Source: an uncultured Eubacteriales bacterium
Lineage (GTDB): Bacteria; Bacillota; Clostridia; Oscillospirales; Oscillospiraceae
Direction: 5' to 3'
Assembly (NCBI GenBank): GCA_900319935.1
Contig: ONQJ01000019.1
Span: forward strand, 1-40,082
DNA: 40,082 bases
Positions 15,894-23,384 of the stretch are shown here, one piece after another (the first letter of the stretch is position 1; each line of letters starts with the position of its first letter). Made by a program: the position numbers and the translations under genes. The notes under the pieces are model-generated. The model saw only the letters and a program-made list of their open reading frames with translations. It was not told where the DNA came from and ran no database searches.

Positions 15894-17063
15894 ATGGATT
15901 TCAAAGCAGAAAACGGTCCCGATAATGTCGTGACGTTAAAGGTCGTCGGTATCGGCGGCGCGGGCAACAATGTTGTCAACAGAATGGTCAAGTCCGGCAC
16001 GCAGGGCGTCGAGTTTGTCGCGATCAACACCGACAAGCAGGCGCTGAGCGTCTCCAATGCCGATCAGAAGATCCAGATCGGCGAGAAGATGACGCACGGC
16101 CAGGGCGCGGGCTCCGATCCCGAGATCGGCAAGCGCTCCGCCGAGGAGAGCCGCAACGACATCGCCGCTGCGCTCGAGAACGCCGACATGGTGTTCATCA
16201 CCGCCGGCATGGGCGGCGGCACAGGCACCGGCGCGGCTCCTGTCGTGGCCGATCTGGCGCGCGAGGCAGGCATCCTCACCGTCGGCGTCGTGACCAAGCC
16301 CTTCAAGTTCGAGGGCAAGCGCCGTATGGATCAGGCCAATGACGGCATCAAAGAGCTGCTTGGAAAGGTCGACTCCCTGCTGATCATCCCCAACGACCGG
16401 CTCAAGTTCGCCACCGATCAGAAGATCACGCTGGCCAACGCCTTCGAGATCGCCGATGACGTGCTGCATCAGGCGGTCACCAGCATCTCCGACCTCATCA
16501 AGAACACCGGCTTCATCAACCTCGACTTCGCGGACGTGACCACGATCATGAAGAACGCCGGTTACGCGCACATGGGCGTGGGACATGCCGCCGGCAAGGG
16601 CAAGGCCGAGGAGGCCGCCCGCATGGCCGTTGCCAGCCCGCTGATGGAGACCTCCATCAACGGCGCCCGCGGCGTGCTGATCAACATCACCGGCTCCGAG
16701 GATATGGGCCTGGACGACATCGAGTCCGCCGCCAGCCTCGTGCAGGAGGCCGCTCATCCCGAGGCCAACATCATCTTCGGCGCGAGCTTCGATCCCTCCA
16801 TGGAGGACGAGATCCGCGTCACGGTCATCGCCACCGGCTTTGACGAGAACGCTGCCGCCGCCGCTCCCGCCGCCGGAGCAGCAGCCGCTCCCGTGCGTCC
16901 CGTAGCCGTCGGCTCCAAGCCGCAGGGCCTGTTCTCCGGCGCGGTCGAAAAGGCTGCCGCCGCCCCGACGCCCGCTCCTTCTCCCGCTGCCAAGAGCGCC
17001 GAGGAGCCTGCCGCGGAGGAAGATCCCTTCGACAGTATTTTCAAGATCTTCAATTCCAAGTGA
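15894..17063 (+). CDS. ftsZ: FtsZ, tubulin-like division GTPase
   Basis: FtsZ polymerises into the Z ring that recruits the division machinery. In this 389-residue protein the tubulin signature GGGTGTGAAP lies near residues 106-115, and the synergy loop NLDFADVTTIM near 205-215. The globular domain ends around residue 315. A linker extremely rich in Ala and Pro follows (about 320-375), then a short conserved tail, EEDPFDSIFKIFNSK, the probable docking peptide for membrane anchors. As no ftsA is present in the window, the anchor may be SepF or another protein encoded elsewhere. GGGAGG lies eight bases before the ATG. Confidence 0.98.
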   Translation: MDFKAENGPDNVVTLKVVGIGGAGNNVVNRMVKSGTQGVEFVAINTDKQALSVSNADQKIQIGEKMTHGQGAGSDPEIGKRSAEESRNDIAAALENADMVFITAGMGGGTGTGAAPVVADLAREAGILTVGVVTKPFKFEGKRRMDQANDGIKELLGKVDSLLIIPNDRLKFATDQKITLANAFEIADDVLHQAVTSISDLIKNTGFINLDFADVTTIMKNAGYAHMGVGHAAGKGKAEEAARMAVASPLMETSINGARGVLINITGSEDMGLDDIESAASLVQEAAHPEANIIFGASFDPSMEDEIRVTVIATGFDENAAAAAPAAGAAAAPVRPVAVGSKPQGLFSGAVEKAAAAPTPAPSPAAKSAEEPAAEEDPFDSIFKIFNSK

Positions 17064-17074
17064 TATGAATATGA

Positions 17075-17106
17075 AAAACCGCCGGTCGGCAGACCGGCGG
17101 TTTTTT
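17075..17106. terminator. Bidirectional terminator between ftsZ and the minus-strand repressor gene
   Basis: A 13-bp inverted repeat (17075-17087 and 17092-17104, GGCA loop) has A residues on its left side and six T residues on its right. It lies between two convergent genes, so it can end transcripts from both sides. Confidence 0.88.
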
Positions 17107-17114
17107 GTTGTGTT

Positions 17115-17462
17115 TTACATGAACTTGTCGATGGCCTCGTTGAGCGCCTGCAGCTGCTCGCTTGCGGATTGATCGTCCGAAATGCAGTGCTCGAGATGAT
17201 CCTTGAGGATCACCTTGGCCGTGCTGCTCAACGCCGAGCGTACTGCCGCGATCTGGACCAGGACTTCCGTACAGTCGCGTCCGTCCTCGATCATGCGCTT
17301 GACCGACTCGAGGTGACCGATCGCACGGGAGAGGCGATTGAGCACCGCTTTGGTCTGCGTATGTGGATGGGTATGCGTATGGGAATGACCGTGCTCGCCG
17401 TCAAGGTGGTGCGCGTGTACCACTCCGTCGCCGTGGTCATGATAATAAACGTCGTCGCTCAT
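17115..17462 (-). CDS. CsoR/RcnR-family metal-sensing repressor with a His-rich N-terminus
   Basis: A 115-residue helical DNA-binding protein of the CsoR/RcnR/FrmR (DUF156) family, which represses metal or formaldehyde resistance genes until the ligand binds. The family core runs from residue 38 (AVLNRLSRAIGHLESVKRM) to 96. The Cu(I) ligands of CsoR align with Cys64, His89 and Cys93 (HLEHC), favouring copper. The first 35 residues carry eleven histidines, unusual for CsoR and more like a nickel or zinc buffer, so the metal is uncertain. The reverse-strand ATG has a GAGGAAG ribosome site. No metal transporter or chaperone gene is adjacent, so its target lies elsewhere or is its own gene. Confidence 0.88.
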   Translation of the reverse strand: MSDDVYYHDHGDGVVHAHHLDGEHGHSHTHTHPHTQTKAVLNRLSRAIGHLESVKRMIEDGRDCTEVLVQIAAVRSALSSTAKVILKDHLEHCISDDQSASEQLQALNEAIDKFM

Positions 17463-17530
17463 GCGTGTTCTTCCTCTCTGTTTAACGCTTTACCATACTA
17501 TAAGACAAAAAACAAAAAATCGCAAGGCCT

Positions 17531-18115
17531 TTATCGTGCAAAGCACGCCGCCCATTCGCGCAGCGCGCGCTCGGCGCGCTCATCGCCGCGGCCGGAGATG
17601 TCCAGCACAAGCGTATCGGGGTCCTCGTCGAGCGCGGCGCGCAGACGCCGGGCCAGCGCCGTGTACTTTTCTCCGAGACCGAAGCGTTCGCGCAGCTCTT
17701 CGACGCCGGCGGGCGCTTTCAGCACGCCGACGCAGGGGACGGGGGAGGAGAGAAAGGAGGCGAGCTGCGCGCGGAACTGCGGGATGACCAGCTCGAAGCC
17801 GCCGATTTCATCGAGAACGGCGAAGGGATAGTATTCCGCCTCCTGCAGAAGGCGCACGGCCTCGTCCCGGAAGACTTCGTTGTCGCGCCGCGGCGACTCA
17901 GCCGTATAGTCGAGAAAGCGCAGAGGAGTGAAGCCTTCGATCCCGGCGGCGGCCGCCGCGGGGAGCAGATCGAAACCGAGGACGCGGCCGTCGCCGTCGA
18001 CGCGGCGCTCCGTGACGAAGCCGCCGGCCTCCGCCAGCTTTTGCCCGAGCGCGGCGCGGATCATCGTCGTCTTGCCGCAGCCGGAAGGGCCGCATAAAAA
18101 CAGCTTTTTCTGCAT
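17531..18115 (-). CDS. THEP1-like nucleoside-triphosphatase (NTPase_1 family)
   Basis: A 194-residue P-loop NTPase. The Walker A motif FLCGPSGCGKTTMIRAAL lies near the N-terminus and the Walker B motif VLDEIGGFELVIPQF near the middle. Between them, GGFVTERR and VLGFDL match the THEP1 family. These enzymes hydrolyse ATP and GTP in vitro; the cellular role is unclear. Two starts are possible. The ATG at 18142 lies almost at the predicted transcription start, so the ATG at 18115, with AAGGACGGTG upstream, is preferred. It is transcribed away from the acyltransferase gene to its right. Confidence 0.82.
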   Translation of the reverse strand: MQKKLFLCGPSGCGKTTMIRAALGQKLAEAGGFVTERRVDGDGRVLGFDLLPAAAAAGIEGFTPLRFLDYTAESPRRDNEVFRDEAVRLLQEAEYYPFAVLDEIGGFELVIPQFRAQLASFLSSPVPCVGVLKAPAGVEELRERFGLGEKYTALARRLRAALDEDPDTLVLDISGRGDERAERALREWAACFAR

Positions 18116-18151
18116 ACCGCCCACACCGTCCTTTTGTTTCATTCGACGATC

Positions 18152-18180
18152 ATTATAGCCGCCCGGCCGGAAAAAGTAAA
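18152..18180 (-). promoter_or_regulatory. Promoter of the minus-strand NTPase gene
   Basis: Read on the minus strand, TTTACT (18180-18175), a 17-base spacer and a perfect TATAAT (18157-18152) precede the NTPase gene. The start is predicted near 18145. Confidence 0.72.
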
Positions 18181-18243
18181 GGATGGGCCGCGGCGCGCCG
18201 GCCCGCTTTCGGCTCCGACGGTCTAAAAAACGCAAAATCGGGC

Positions 18244-18272
18244 TTTTCAACGGCCGCGCTATGGTGTATAGT
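18244..18272 (+). promoter_or_regulatory. Probable promoter of the acyltransferase / acyl-CoA synthetase pair
   Basis: TTTTCA (18244-18249), a 17-base spacer and TATAGT (18267-18272). The -35 box is weak and the -10 box good. It is divergent from the NTPase promoter about 65 bases away. Confidence 0.55.
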
Positions 18273-18326
18273 ATGACAAGACGCATTAAAAATTTTAAGT
18301 TTTCAGAAGAAACGGAGTGTCGAAAA

Positions 18327-19214
18327 ATGGCCGACAGAAAGAGAAGATGGGGCGACAGGCGCGACGGCCGCTGGGTCCGCGAGGTGACCGGACTGCAGTG
18401 CATCATGAGCAATCTCATGCCGAACAGGACCGACTGCGAGGTCTGCCTGCAGGACAAGATCGACGTGACCGAGCTGCTGCCGTATATCGAAAAGAAAAAC
18501 GCCGAGCATCCCGACTACAAGACCACGATGTTCCACTGCATCCTTGCGGCGGTAAGCAAGATGGTCTACGAGAGACCCCTCCTCAACCGTTTTATCCAGG
18601 GGCGCCGCACCTATGAACGATACGAGATCTCCCTGGGCTTCGTGGCCAAGCGCCGTTTTGCCGACGGAGCGGAGGAGTCGCTGATGGTCCTCACGCCGAC
18701 TGCGGAGGATTCGCTCGACACAATCAGCCGCAAGATTGTGGGCGACACGACCCAGATGCGCAAGAGCGAGCATTCCACCGGCGGCGTAGACTCCGCGATC
18801 GACGCCTTCGCCAAGATCCCCCGTCTGCTGCTGATGTTCGTCATCCGCTGCATCCGCTGGCTCGATTTCTGGGGCCTCGTGCCGAAATCGCTGACCGAGG
18901 GCGACCCGAACTTCACCTCCGTGTTCCTCAGCAATCTCGGCAGCATCAAGTGCCCGGCGGTGTATCACCATCTGAACAATTACGGCACGAACAGCTTCAT
19001 GGTCACGATCGGCACGATCCATAAGGAAGAGGTCATCATGCCGGACGGCTCGAAGCAGATCCGCGACATGGTGGATTTCGGCGCCACGCTCGACGAGCGC
19101 ATCGCCGACGGCTTCTATTTTGCCCGCAGCCTCAAGCTGGTCCGCCATATTTTCGCGCATCCCGAAATGCTCGATCTCCCGATCGGCGAGCCGAGCGGCT
19201 TTGAATACAAGTAA
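18327..19214 (+). CDS. Stand-alone 2-oxoacid dehydrogenase E2-type acyltransferase
   Basis: A 295-residue protein resembling the catalytic domain of dihydrolipoamide acyltransferases (chloramphenicol acetyltransferase fold), with no lipoyl or E1/E3-binding domain. The fold is recognisable from TTMFHCILAAVSKMVYERPLLN and the C-terminal segment FGATLDERIADGFYFARSL. That last segment aligns with the E2 active-site motif DHRxxDG, but the catalytic histidine is glutamate here (Glu257), while the Asp-Gly is kept (261-262). The reaction is therefore uncertain. The ATG at 18327 follows a CGGAG ribosome site; the open frame extends upstream without homology. The next gene, an acyl-CoA synthetase 30 bases downstream, suggests the two act on the same acyl group. 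Confidence 0.8.
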   Translation: MADRKRRWGDRRDGRWVREVTGLQCIMSNLMPNRTDCEVCLQDKIDVTELLPYIEKKNAEHPDYKTTMFHCILAAVSKMVYERPLLNRFIQGRRTYERYEISLGFVAKRRFADGAEESLMVLTPTAEDSLDTISRKIVGDTTQMRKSEHSTGGVDSAIDAFAKIPRLLLMFVIRCIRWLDFWGLVPKSLTEGDPNFTSVFLSNLGSIKCPAVYHHLNNYGTNSFMVTIGTIHKEEVIMPDGSKQIRDMVDFGATLDERIADGFYFARSLKLVRHIFAHPEMLDLPIGEPSGFEYK

Positions 19215-19244
19215 TCCGTACATACAGGAGAAGAACAGTAAACC

Positions 19245-20984
19245 ATGGAAGAGATCACTGCAAAGATGCCCTGGAAGGGGCACACCGAAGATATCCCCTT
19301 ACATCTGGAGTATTTTGAAGGATCGATGTTCGACGCCGTCAAAAAGGCGGCCGACCAGTATCCGGACTACACAGCTTTCACCTTTATGGGGCGCGGCACC
19401 AGCTACCGTGAAATGATCCGGGAGATCGAGAAATGCGCCCGCGCGCTCAAGACCATCGGCGTACGCGAGAACGACAAGGTCACGATCGCCCTGCCGAACT
19501 GCCCGCAGGCGATTTATATGTTCTACGCCGTCAACCTCGTCGGCGCGATCGCGAACATGGTCCATCCGCTTTCCGCCGAGAAGGAGATTGAATTCTATCT
19601 CAATGAGTCGGACAGCGTGACGGCGATCACCCTCGACCAGTTTTACCATAAGTTTGAGAACGTCCGCAGCAACACCAAGGTCGTCAACATCATCATTGCC
19701 AGCGTAAAGGACGCTCTCTCCCAGCCGCTCAAGGCAGGCTATATGCTCACCGAGGGCCGCAAGATCAAAAAGATCCCCAAGGAAGCGCCCGTCATCCGCT
19801 GGAACGAATTCATGCGCCTTTCCCGCGCCTGCTTTTACAACTACAAGGTGGAGCGCAAGAGCGACGATCCCGCCGTCATCCTTTATTCCGGCGGCACGAC
19901 CGGCAAGACCAAGGGCATCGTGCTGACGAATATGAACTTCAACGCGCTCGGCGCGCAGATCGTCGCGACGAACCCGATGTACCGTCCCGGAGACAAGATG
20001 CTCTCGGCCATGCCGATGTTCCACGGCTTCGGGCTGGGCGTGTGCATCCACTCTATCCTTCAGTGCGGTGGCTGCTGCATCCTGATCCCGCGCGTCAATC
20101 CCAAGGATTACGCCAAACAGGTCGTCAAGAATCGCTGCAACTTCATCGCGGGCGTGCCGACGCTCTATGAGGCCATGCTGCGTATGAAGAGCATGGAAAA
20201 TGCGGACCTCAGCTGTCTCAAGGGCGTGTTCTCGGGCGGCGACTCGCTGTCGATCGAGCTGAAGAAGAAATTCGACAAGTTCCTCTACGACCACAAAGCC
20301 GTCATCCAGGTGCGGGAGGGTTACGGAACGACCGAGACCGTCACCGCCTGCTGTCTGACGCCGCCGCATATGTTTAAGGAGGGCAGCATCGGCGTGCCCT
20401 TCCCGGACACCTATATCAAGATCGTCGAGCCCGATACCGACCGGGAGCTTCCGTACGGAGAGGAAGGCGAGATCCTGCTCGCCGGCCCGACCGTGATGAA
20501 GGAGTATATGAAGCATCCCGACGAGACCGCGCGCACGCTCCGTCATCACGCCGACGGGCTCACCTGGGTCTACACGGGAGATCTCGGCACGATGGACGAC
20601 GAAGGCTTCATCTATTTCCGCGGACGCGCCAAGCGCATGATCATCTCCTCAGGCTACAACATTTATCCGGGTCAGCTCGAGAACATTCTCGACGCGCACG
20701 AGCTGGTACAGATGAGCTGCGTGATCGGCGTGCCCGATCCGTACAGGATGCAGAAGGTCAAGGCCTTCGTCAAGCTCGTCGCCGGCGTTCCGGCCAACGA
20801 CGAGACGAAGGAGACGCTCCTGGCATACTGCAGGAAGAACATCGCCAAATTCGCCATGCCCTACGACATCGAATTCCGCGACGACATGCCCAAGACGCTT
20901 GTCGGCAAGGTCGCCTACCGTCAGCTCGAGGAAGAGGAGCTTGCCAAGATCAAGGCCGCCGAAGAGACGGAAGCGGCAGAGTAA
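19245..20984 (+). CDS. AMP-dependent acyl-CoA synthetase / ligase
   Basis: A 579-residue member of the acyl-adenylate-forming superfamily. It activates a carboxylic acid with ATP and joins it to coenzyme A. The phosphate-binding loop YSGGTTGKTKG lies at residues 214-224. GYGTTE, the YTGDLG motif, the hinge FRGRAKRMIISSGYNIYPGQ and the C-terminal lysine motif PKTLVGKVAYRQL all follow in the usual order. No membrane segment or carrier-protein domain is present. The substrate cannot be read from sequence; overall layout is like medium- to long-chain fatty acid ligases. AGGAGA lies upstream of the ATG. It is followed by a terminator and forms a two-gene unit with the E2-like acyltransferase. Confidence 0.92.
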   Translation: MEEITAKMPWKGHTEDIPLHLEYFEGSMFDAVKKAADQYPDYTAFTFMGRGTSYREMIREIEKCARALKTIGVRENDKVTIALPNCPQAIYMFYAVNLVGAIANMVHPLSAEKEIEFYLNESDSVTAITLDQFYHKFENVRSNTKVVNIIIASVKDALSQPLKAGYMLTEGRKIKKIPKEAPVIRWNEFMRLSRACFYNYKVERKSDDPAVILYSGGTTGKTKGIVLTNMNFNALGAQIVATNPMYRPGDKMLSAMPMFHGFGLGVCIHSILQCGGCCILIPRVNPKDYAKQVVKNRCNFIAGVPTLYEAMLRMKSMENADLSCLKGVFSGGDSLSIELKKKFDKFLYDHKAVIQVREGYGTTETVTACCLTPPHMFKEGSIGVPFPDTYIKIVEPDTDRELPYGEEGEILLAGPTVMKEYMKHPDETARTLRHHADGLTWVYTGDLGTMDDEGFIYFRGRAKRMIISSGYNIYPGQLENILDAHELVQMSCVIGVPDPYRMQKVKAFVKLVAGVPANDETKETLLAYCRKNIAKFAMPYDIEFRDDMPKTLVGKVAYRQLEEEELAKIKAAEETEAAE

Positions 20985-21004
20985 GACAGCTTTCATACAG
21001 AGAG

Positions 21005-21038
21005 AAAAAGACCGGTGCCCGGACGCATCGGTCTTTTT
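21005..21038 (+). terminator. Rho-independent terminator after the acyl-CoA synthetase
   Basis: A 14-bp stem (21005-21018 and 21025-21038) with one G-T pair and a six-base loop ends in five T residues. Confidence 0.85.
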
Positions 21039-21089
21039 GTCGTTATCGGACGAGGGAGCGGAGAATAGGATGATAGAGAGGTGATGGAA

Positions 21090-21773
21090 ATGATCGAGAG
21101 CGCGTTCTGGCTTCTCATGAACAGCCTGCTGCTGACCCTTCGCATCATGCCGGGAGATTCGTTTCCCAAACCGCTCAGCCGCGCCGAGGAGGAGGAATAT
21201 CTCGCCCGATGGGAAAAGGGGGACGTAGAGGCGCGGAACAAGCTTGTCGAGCACAATTTGCGTCTCGTCGCCCATATCATCAAAAAATACTATACGCAGA
21301 CGGAGGAAACGGACGATCTGATCTCGATCGGAACGATAGGCCTGATCAAGGGGATCAACACCTACCGGCGGGACCGGGGCGTAAGGCTGACCAGCTATGC
21401 CAGCCGCTGTATCGAGAACGAGATCCTGATGTTCTTCCGCAGCCGACGCAAGTGTGCGGGTGAGCTCAGCCTTTCGGACGCGATCGAGACCGAGGACGAC
21501 GGCGGAGGGCTTTCGCTGCTCGACGTCGTATCCGAGGAGCAGGACCTTTCGGAGCGCATCTGTGAAAGGGAACTCTGCGCGCAGTTGCGCCGGGAGATGG
21601 AGCGCACGCTCGACGAGCGGGAGAGGCGCATCCTTACGCTGCGCTACGGGCTCGACGGCGCTCAGACGCACACCCAGCGCGAGACGGCGGAGCTGTGCGC
21701 GATCAGCCGCTCCTACGTCTCGCGGCTGGAAAAGCATGCGCTCGAAAAGCTGCGCCGCGCGCTGGAAGCTTGA
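21090..21773 (+). CDS. sigK: RNA polymerase sporulation sigma factor SigK
   Basis: Sigma-K drives late mother-cell gene expression during endospore formation. The 227-residue protein starts with a hydrophobic pro-sequence (about 1-22, AFWLLMNSLLLTLRI), which in relatives is cut off by SpoIVFB. DSFPKPLSRAEEEEYL follows, then region 2 (NKLVEHNLRLVAHIIKKYY, DLISIGTIGLIKGINTY, LTSYASRCIENEILMFFR) and region 4 with a C-terminal helix-turn-helix. The gene is uninterrupted, so no skin-type element splits it here. Of several in-frame starts (GTG 21081, ATG 21084, ATG 21090), the last is chosen because GAGAGGTG lies six bases upstream. No clear sigma-E or sigma-K promoter was recognised in front of it. 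Confidence 0.92.
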   Translation: MIESAFWLLMNSLLLTLRIMPGDSFPKPLSRAEEEEYLARWEKGDVEARNKLVEHNLRLVAHIIKKYYTQTEETDDLISIGTIGLIKGINTYRRDRGVRLTSYASRCIENEILMFFRSRRKCAGELSLSDAIETEDDGGGLSLLDVVSEEQDLSERICERELCAQLRREMERTLDERERRILTLRYGLDGAQTHTQRETAELCAISRSYVSRLEKHALEKLRRALEA

Positions 21774-21797
21774 CAAACGCCGCGGCGGTGGTAGAAT
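21770..21797 (+). promoter_or_regulatory. Strong promoter of aroQ overlapping the sigK stop codon
   Basis: A perfect TTGACA (21770-21775), a 16-base spacer and TAGAAT (21792-21797) preceded by an extended -10 TGG (21789-21791). The -35 box contains the TGA stop codon of sigK. Confidence 0.8.
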
Positions 21798-21828
21798 TAC
21801 ATAAAAACAAGGAAGGAGAGCGCGGAAG

Positions 21829-22266
21829 ATGAAGATCCTCGTCATCAACGGACCGAATCTCAACATGCTGGGCATCCGGGAAAAGGAGATCTACGGCGAG
21901 AAAAGCTACGCCGAGCTCTGCGCCTTTATCGATGCGTGCTGCGCCGAAGAGAGCGCGGCGTGCGAGATTTACCAGTCCAATCACGAGGGTGCGATCGTCG
22001 ATCGTATCCAGCAGGCATACGGATCCGAGGACGCGATCGTCATCAACCCGGCCGCGTATACGCATACGAGCGTCGCCATCCTCGATGCGCTTCGCGCGGT
22101 CGCGCTGCCCGCCGTCGAGGTACACCTGAGCCGCCTTTCCGGACGCGAGAGCTTTCGGCAGATCTCCTATATTTCGCCGGCCTGCGAAAAGACCATCGAA
22201 GGCAAGGGCTTCGAGGGCTACCGGGAGGCGATCCGCTTCCTGACACGGGAGAAAAAGAAAGACTGA
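21829..22266 (+). CDS. aroQ: Type II 3-dehydroquinate dehydratase
   Basis: AroQ dehydrates 3-dehydroquinate to 3-dehydroshikimate, the third step of the shikimate pathway. The 145-residue length is typical of the type II dodecameric enzyme. Conserved segments are NGPNLNMLGIREKEIYG, with the catalytic tyrosine and arginine, YQSNHEGAIVDRIQ, INPAAYTHTSVAILDAL and EVHLSRLSGRESFR, with the catalytic histidine. It has its own strong promoter and an AAGGAAGGAG ribosome site. No other shikimate gene is adjacent. Confidence 0.96.
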   Translation: MKILVINGPNLNMLGIREKEIYGEKSYAELCAFIDACCAEESAACEIYQSNHEGAIVDRIQQAYGSEDAIVINPAAYTHTSVAILDALRAVALPAVEVHLSRLSGRESFRQISYISPACEKTIEGKGFEGYREAIRFLTREKKKD

Positions 22267-22322
22267 AACGCAGCCGGGTACCGTCCCGGTCCTCGATTGG
22301 CGAACAACCGGGATGCGAGCAC

Positions 22323-22351
22323 TTGTTTTGTTCATAATTTGGTGCTATAAT
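22323..22351 (+). promoter_or_regulatory. Promoter of the VanY-like carboxypeptidase gene
   Basis: TTGTTT (22323-22328), a 17-base spacer and a perfect TATAAT (22346-22351). The transcription start is predicted near 22358, about 35 bases before the start codon. Confidence 0.75.
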
Positions 22352-22392
22352 CTCTCTCACGAATTCTTTATTGAAAGGCAGGTCGGGCGCTT

Positions 22393-23235
22393 ATGAGAAG
22401 AAACAAGCTGGCATGGATCCTACTCACGGGCGCATTGTGCCTGTTGCTCTATACCATCGTCGTCATGCGCAGCGACAACAAGACGAGCGTCATCCTCGGC
22501 GGTATAGACGGGGCTTTCGTCGAATCCGACAGCCTGACCTTCGTCGATCCCAACGCCGTCGTGGAGACGCCCGAGCCTACCGTCGATATCTGGCCGCAGC
22601 TTGATCTCGATGATTTCGACAATCCGCAGTACATGATCGTCAACGCCGACAACTTCCTCAGCGCGGCCTATGCGCCGGCGGAGTCCGGCAAGATCAGCGG
22701 CACCAACAACCAGCTCTTCGACGCCACGGCTTTGCCTTATCTTGAACAGATGCTGCAGGACTGCCGCGACGCCGGCTTCACGGTCTACGTCACGGCGGCC
22801 TTCCGCTCCTATTCCTATCAGAACAATCTTTTCAACAGCAAGGCCAGCCAGATCGCCGTGGGCATGGGGCTCACGGGTAAGGAGGCCTATCTGGACCCCG
22901 AGTATCAGAAGGCGGCGGAAGAGGCGAGAAAAATCGTTATGGAGGCCGGGACGAGCGAGCATCAGCTGGGCCTTGCGGTCGATCTGATGGATAAGAACTA
23001 TTCCCGTCTCGTCTATGAGAACATGGACCAGGAGATGTTCGCCTGGCTCGACGCGCACTGCGCCGAATACGGCTTCATCAAGCGCTATCCGACGCGCAAG
23101 CTGCTGCTGACGGGCTGGGATGAGCCCTGGCACTACCGCTACGTCGGGGTGGAGGCGGCGACTTTCATCATGGAGCACGGGATCTGTTACGAGGAGTTTT
23201 ACGCTCATTACCATCCCGGATTCAAATACGGCTGA
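22393..23235 (+). CDS. Membrane-anchored VanY-like D,D-carboxypeptidase (peptidase M15B)
   Basis: A 280-residue protein with one N-terminal signal anchor (about residues 6-25, WILLTGALCLLLYTIVVM), an acidic, flexible stalk to about residue 70, and an external zinc peptidase domain. The M15 zinc motifs are intact: SEHQLGLAVDLMD (His and Asp ligands) and EPWHYRYVG (third ligand). An arginine in AAFRSYSYQ is the usual substrate-binding residue. Such enzymes trim the terminal D-Ala from peptidoglycan stems; vancomycin resistance VanY is one member, but no van regulatory or ligase genes are here, so a housekeeping wall-maturation or spore-cortex role is more likely. It has its own promoter. Confidence 0.9.
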   Translation: MRRNKLAWILLTGALCLLLYTIVVMRSDNKTSVILGGIDGAFVESDSLTFVDPNAVVETPEPTVDIWPQLDLDDFDNPQYMIVNADNFLSAAYAPAESGKISGTNNQLFDATALPYLEQMLQDCRDAGFTVYVTAAFRSYSYQNNLFNSKASQIAVGMGLTGKEAYLDPEYQKAAEEARKIVMEAGTSEHQLGLAVDLMDKNYSRLVYENMDQEMFAWLDAHCAEYGFIKRYPTRKLLLTGWDEPWHYRYVGVEAATFIMEHGICYEEFYAHYHPGFKYG

Positions 23236-23264
23236 TTTTCCTTGTGATGATGCGAAAAAAAGAC

Positions 23265-23293
23265 TTGCATTATCTTCCAAACGGTAGTATACT
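23265..23293 (+). promoter_or_regulatory. Promoter of the rimP-nusA-infB operon
   Basis: TTGCAT (23265-23270), a 17-base spacer and TATACT (23288-23293). The start is predicted near 23300, so the transcript meets the terminator at 23317-23346 almost at once. Confidence 0.78.
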
Positions 23294-23316
23294 GACACAG
23301 TAAGGATTATGGTTAG

Positions 23317-23346
23317 AAAAGAGTGGGTCGACGCCCACTCTTTTTT
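23317..23346 (+). terminator. Leader attenuator terminator in front of rimP
   Basis: An 11-bp stem, AAAAGAGTGGG / CCCACTCTTTT, with a six-base loop ends in a run of six T residues. It lies between the promoter and the rimP ribosome site, so the whole operon must be read through it. A short leader RNA of about 46 bases is expected. No anti-terminator pairing or leader peptide is visible in the few bases upstream. Confidence 0.85.
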
Positions 23347-23384
23347 GTGAGAAAAAGCGGGCAGACTCCGCGGGGTGAGAGCAT

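Noticed and set aside
20993..21004. CATACA near 20994-20999 as a sigma-E type -10 box for sigK
   Set aside because: No matching -35 element at the right distance, and a strong terminator lies between it and sigK.
22281..22316. Inverted repeat between aroQ and the carboxypeptidase gene (TCCCGGT 22284-22290, ACCGGGA 22307-22313)
   Set aside because: Short stem with a 16-base loop and no T run directly after it; too weak to call a terminator or a structured RNA, though partial termination after aroQ is possible.
22393..23235. Vancomycin resistance gene vanY
   Set aside because: Catalytic motifs fit the M15B family, but there is no van ligase, dehydrogenase or two-component system nearby, so a resistance role is not supported.
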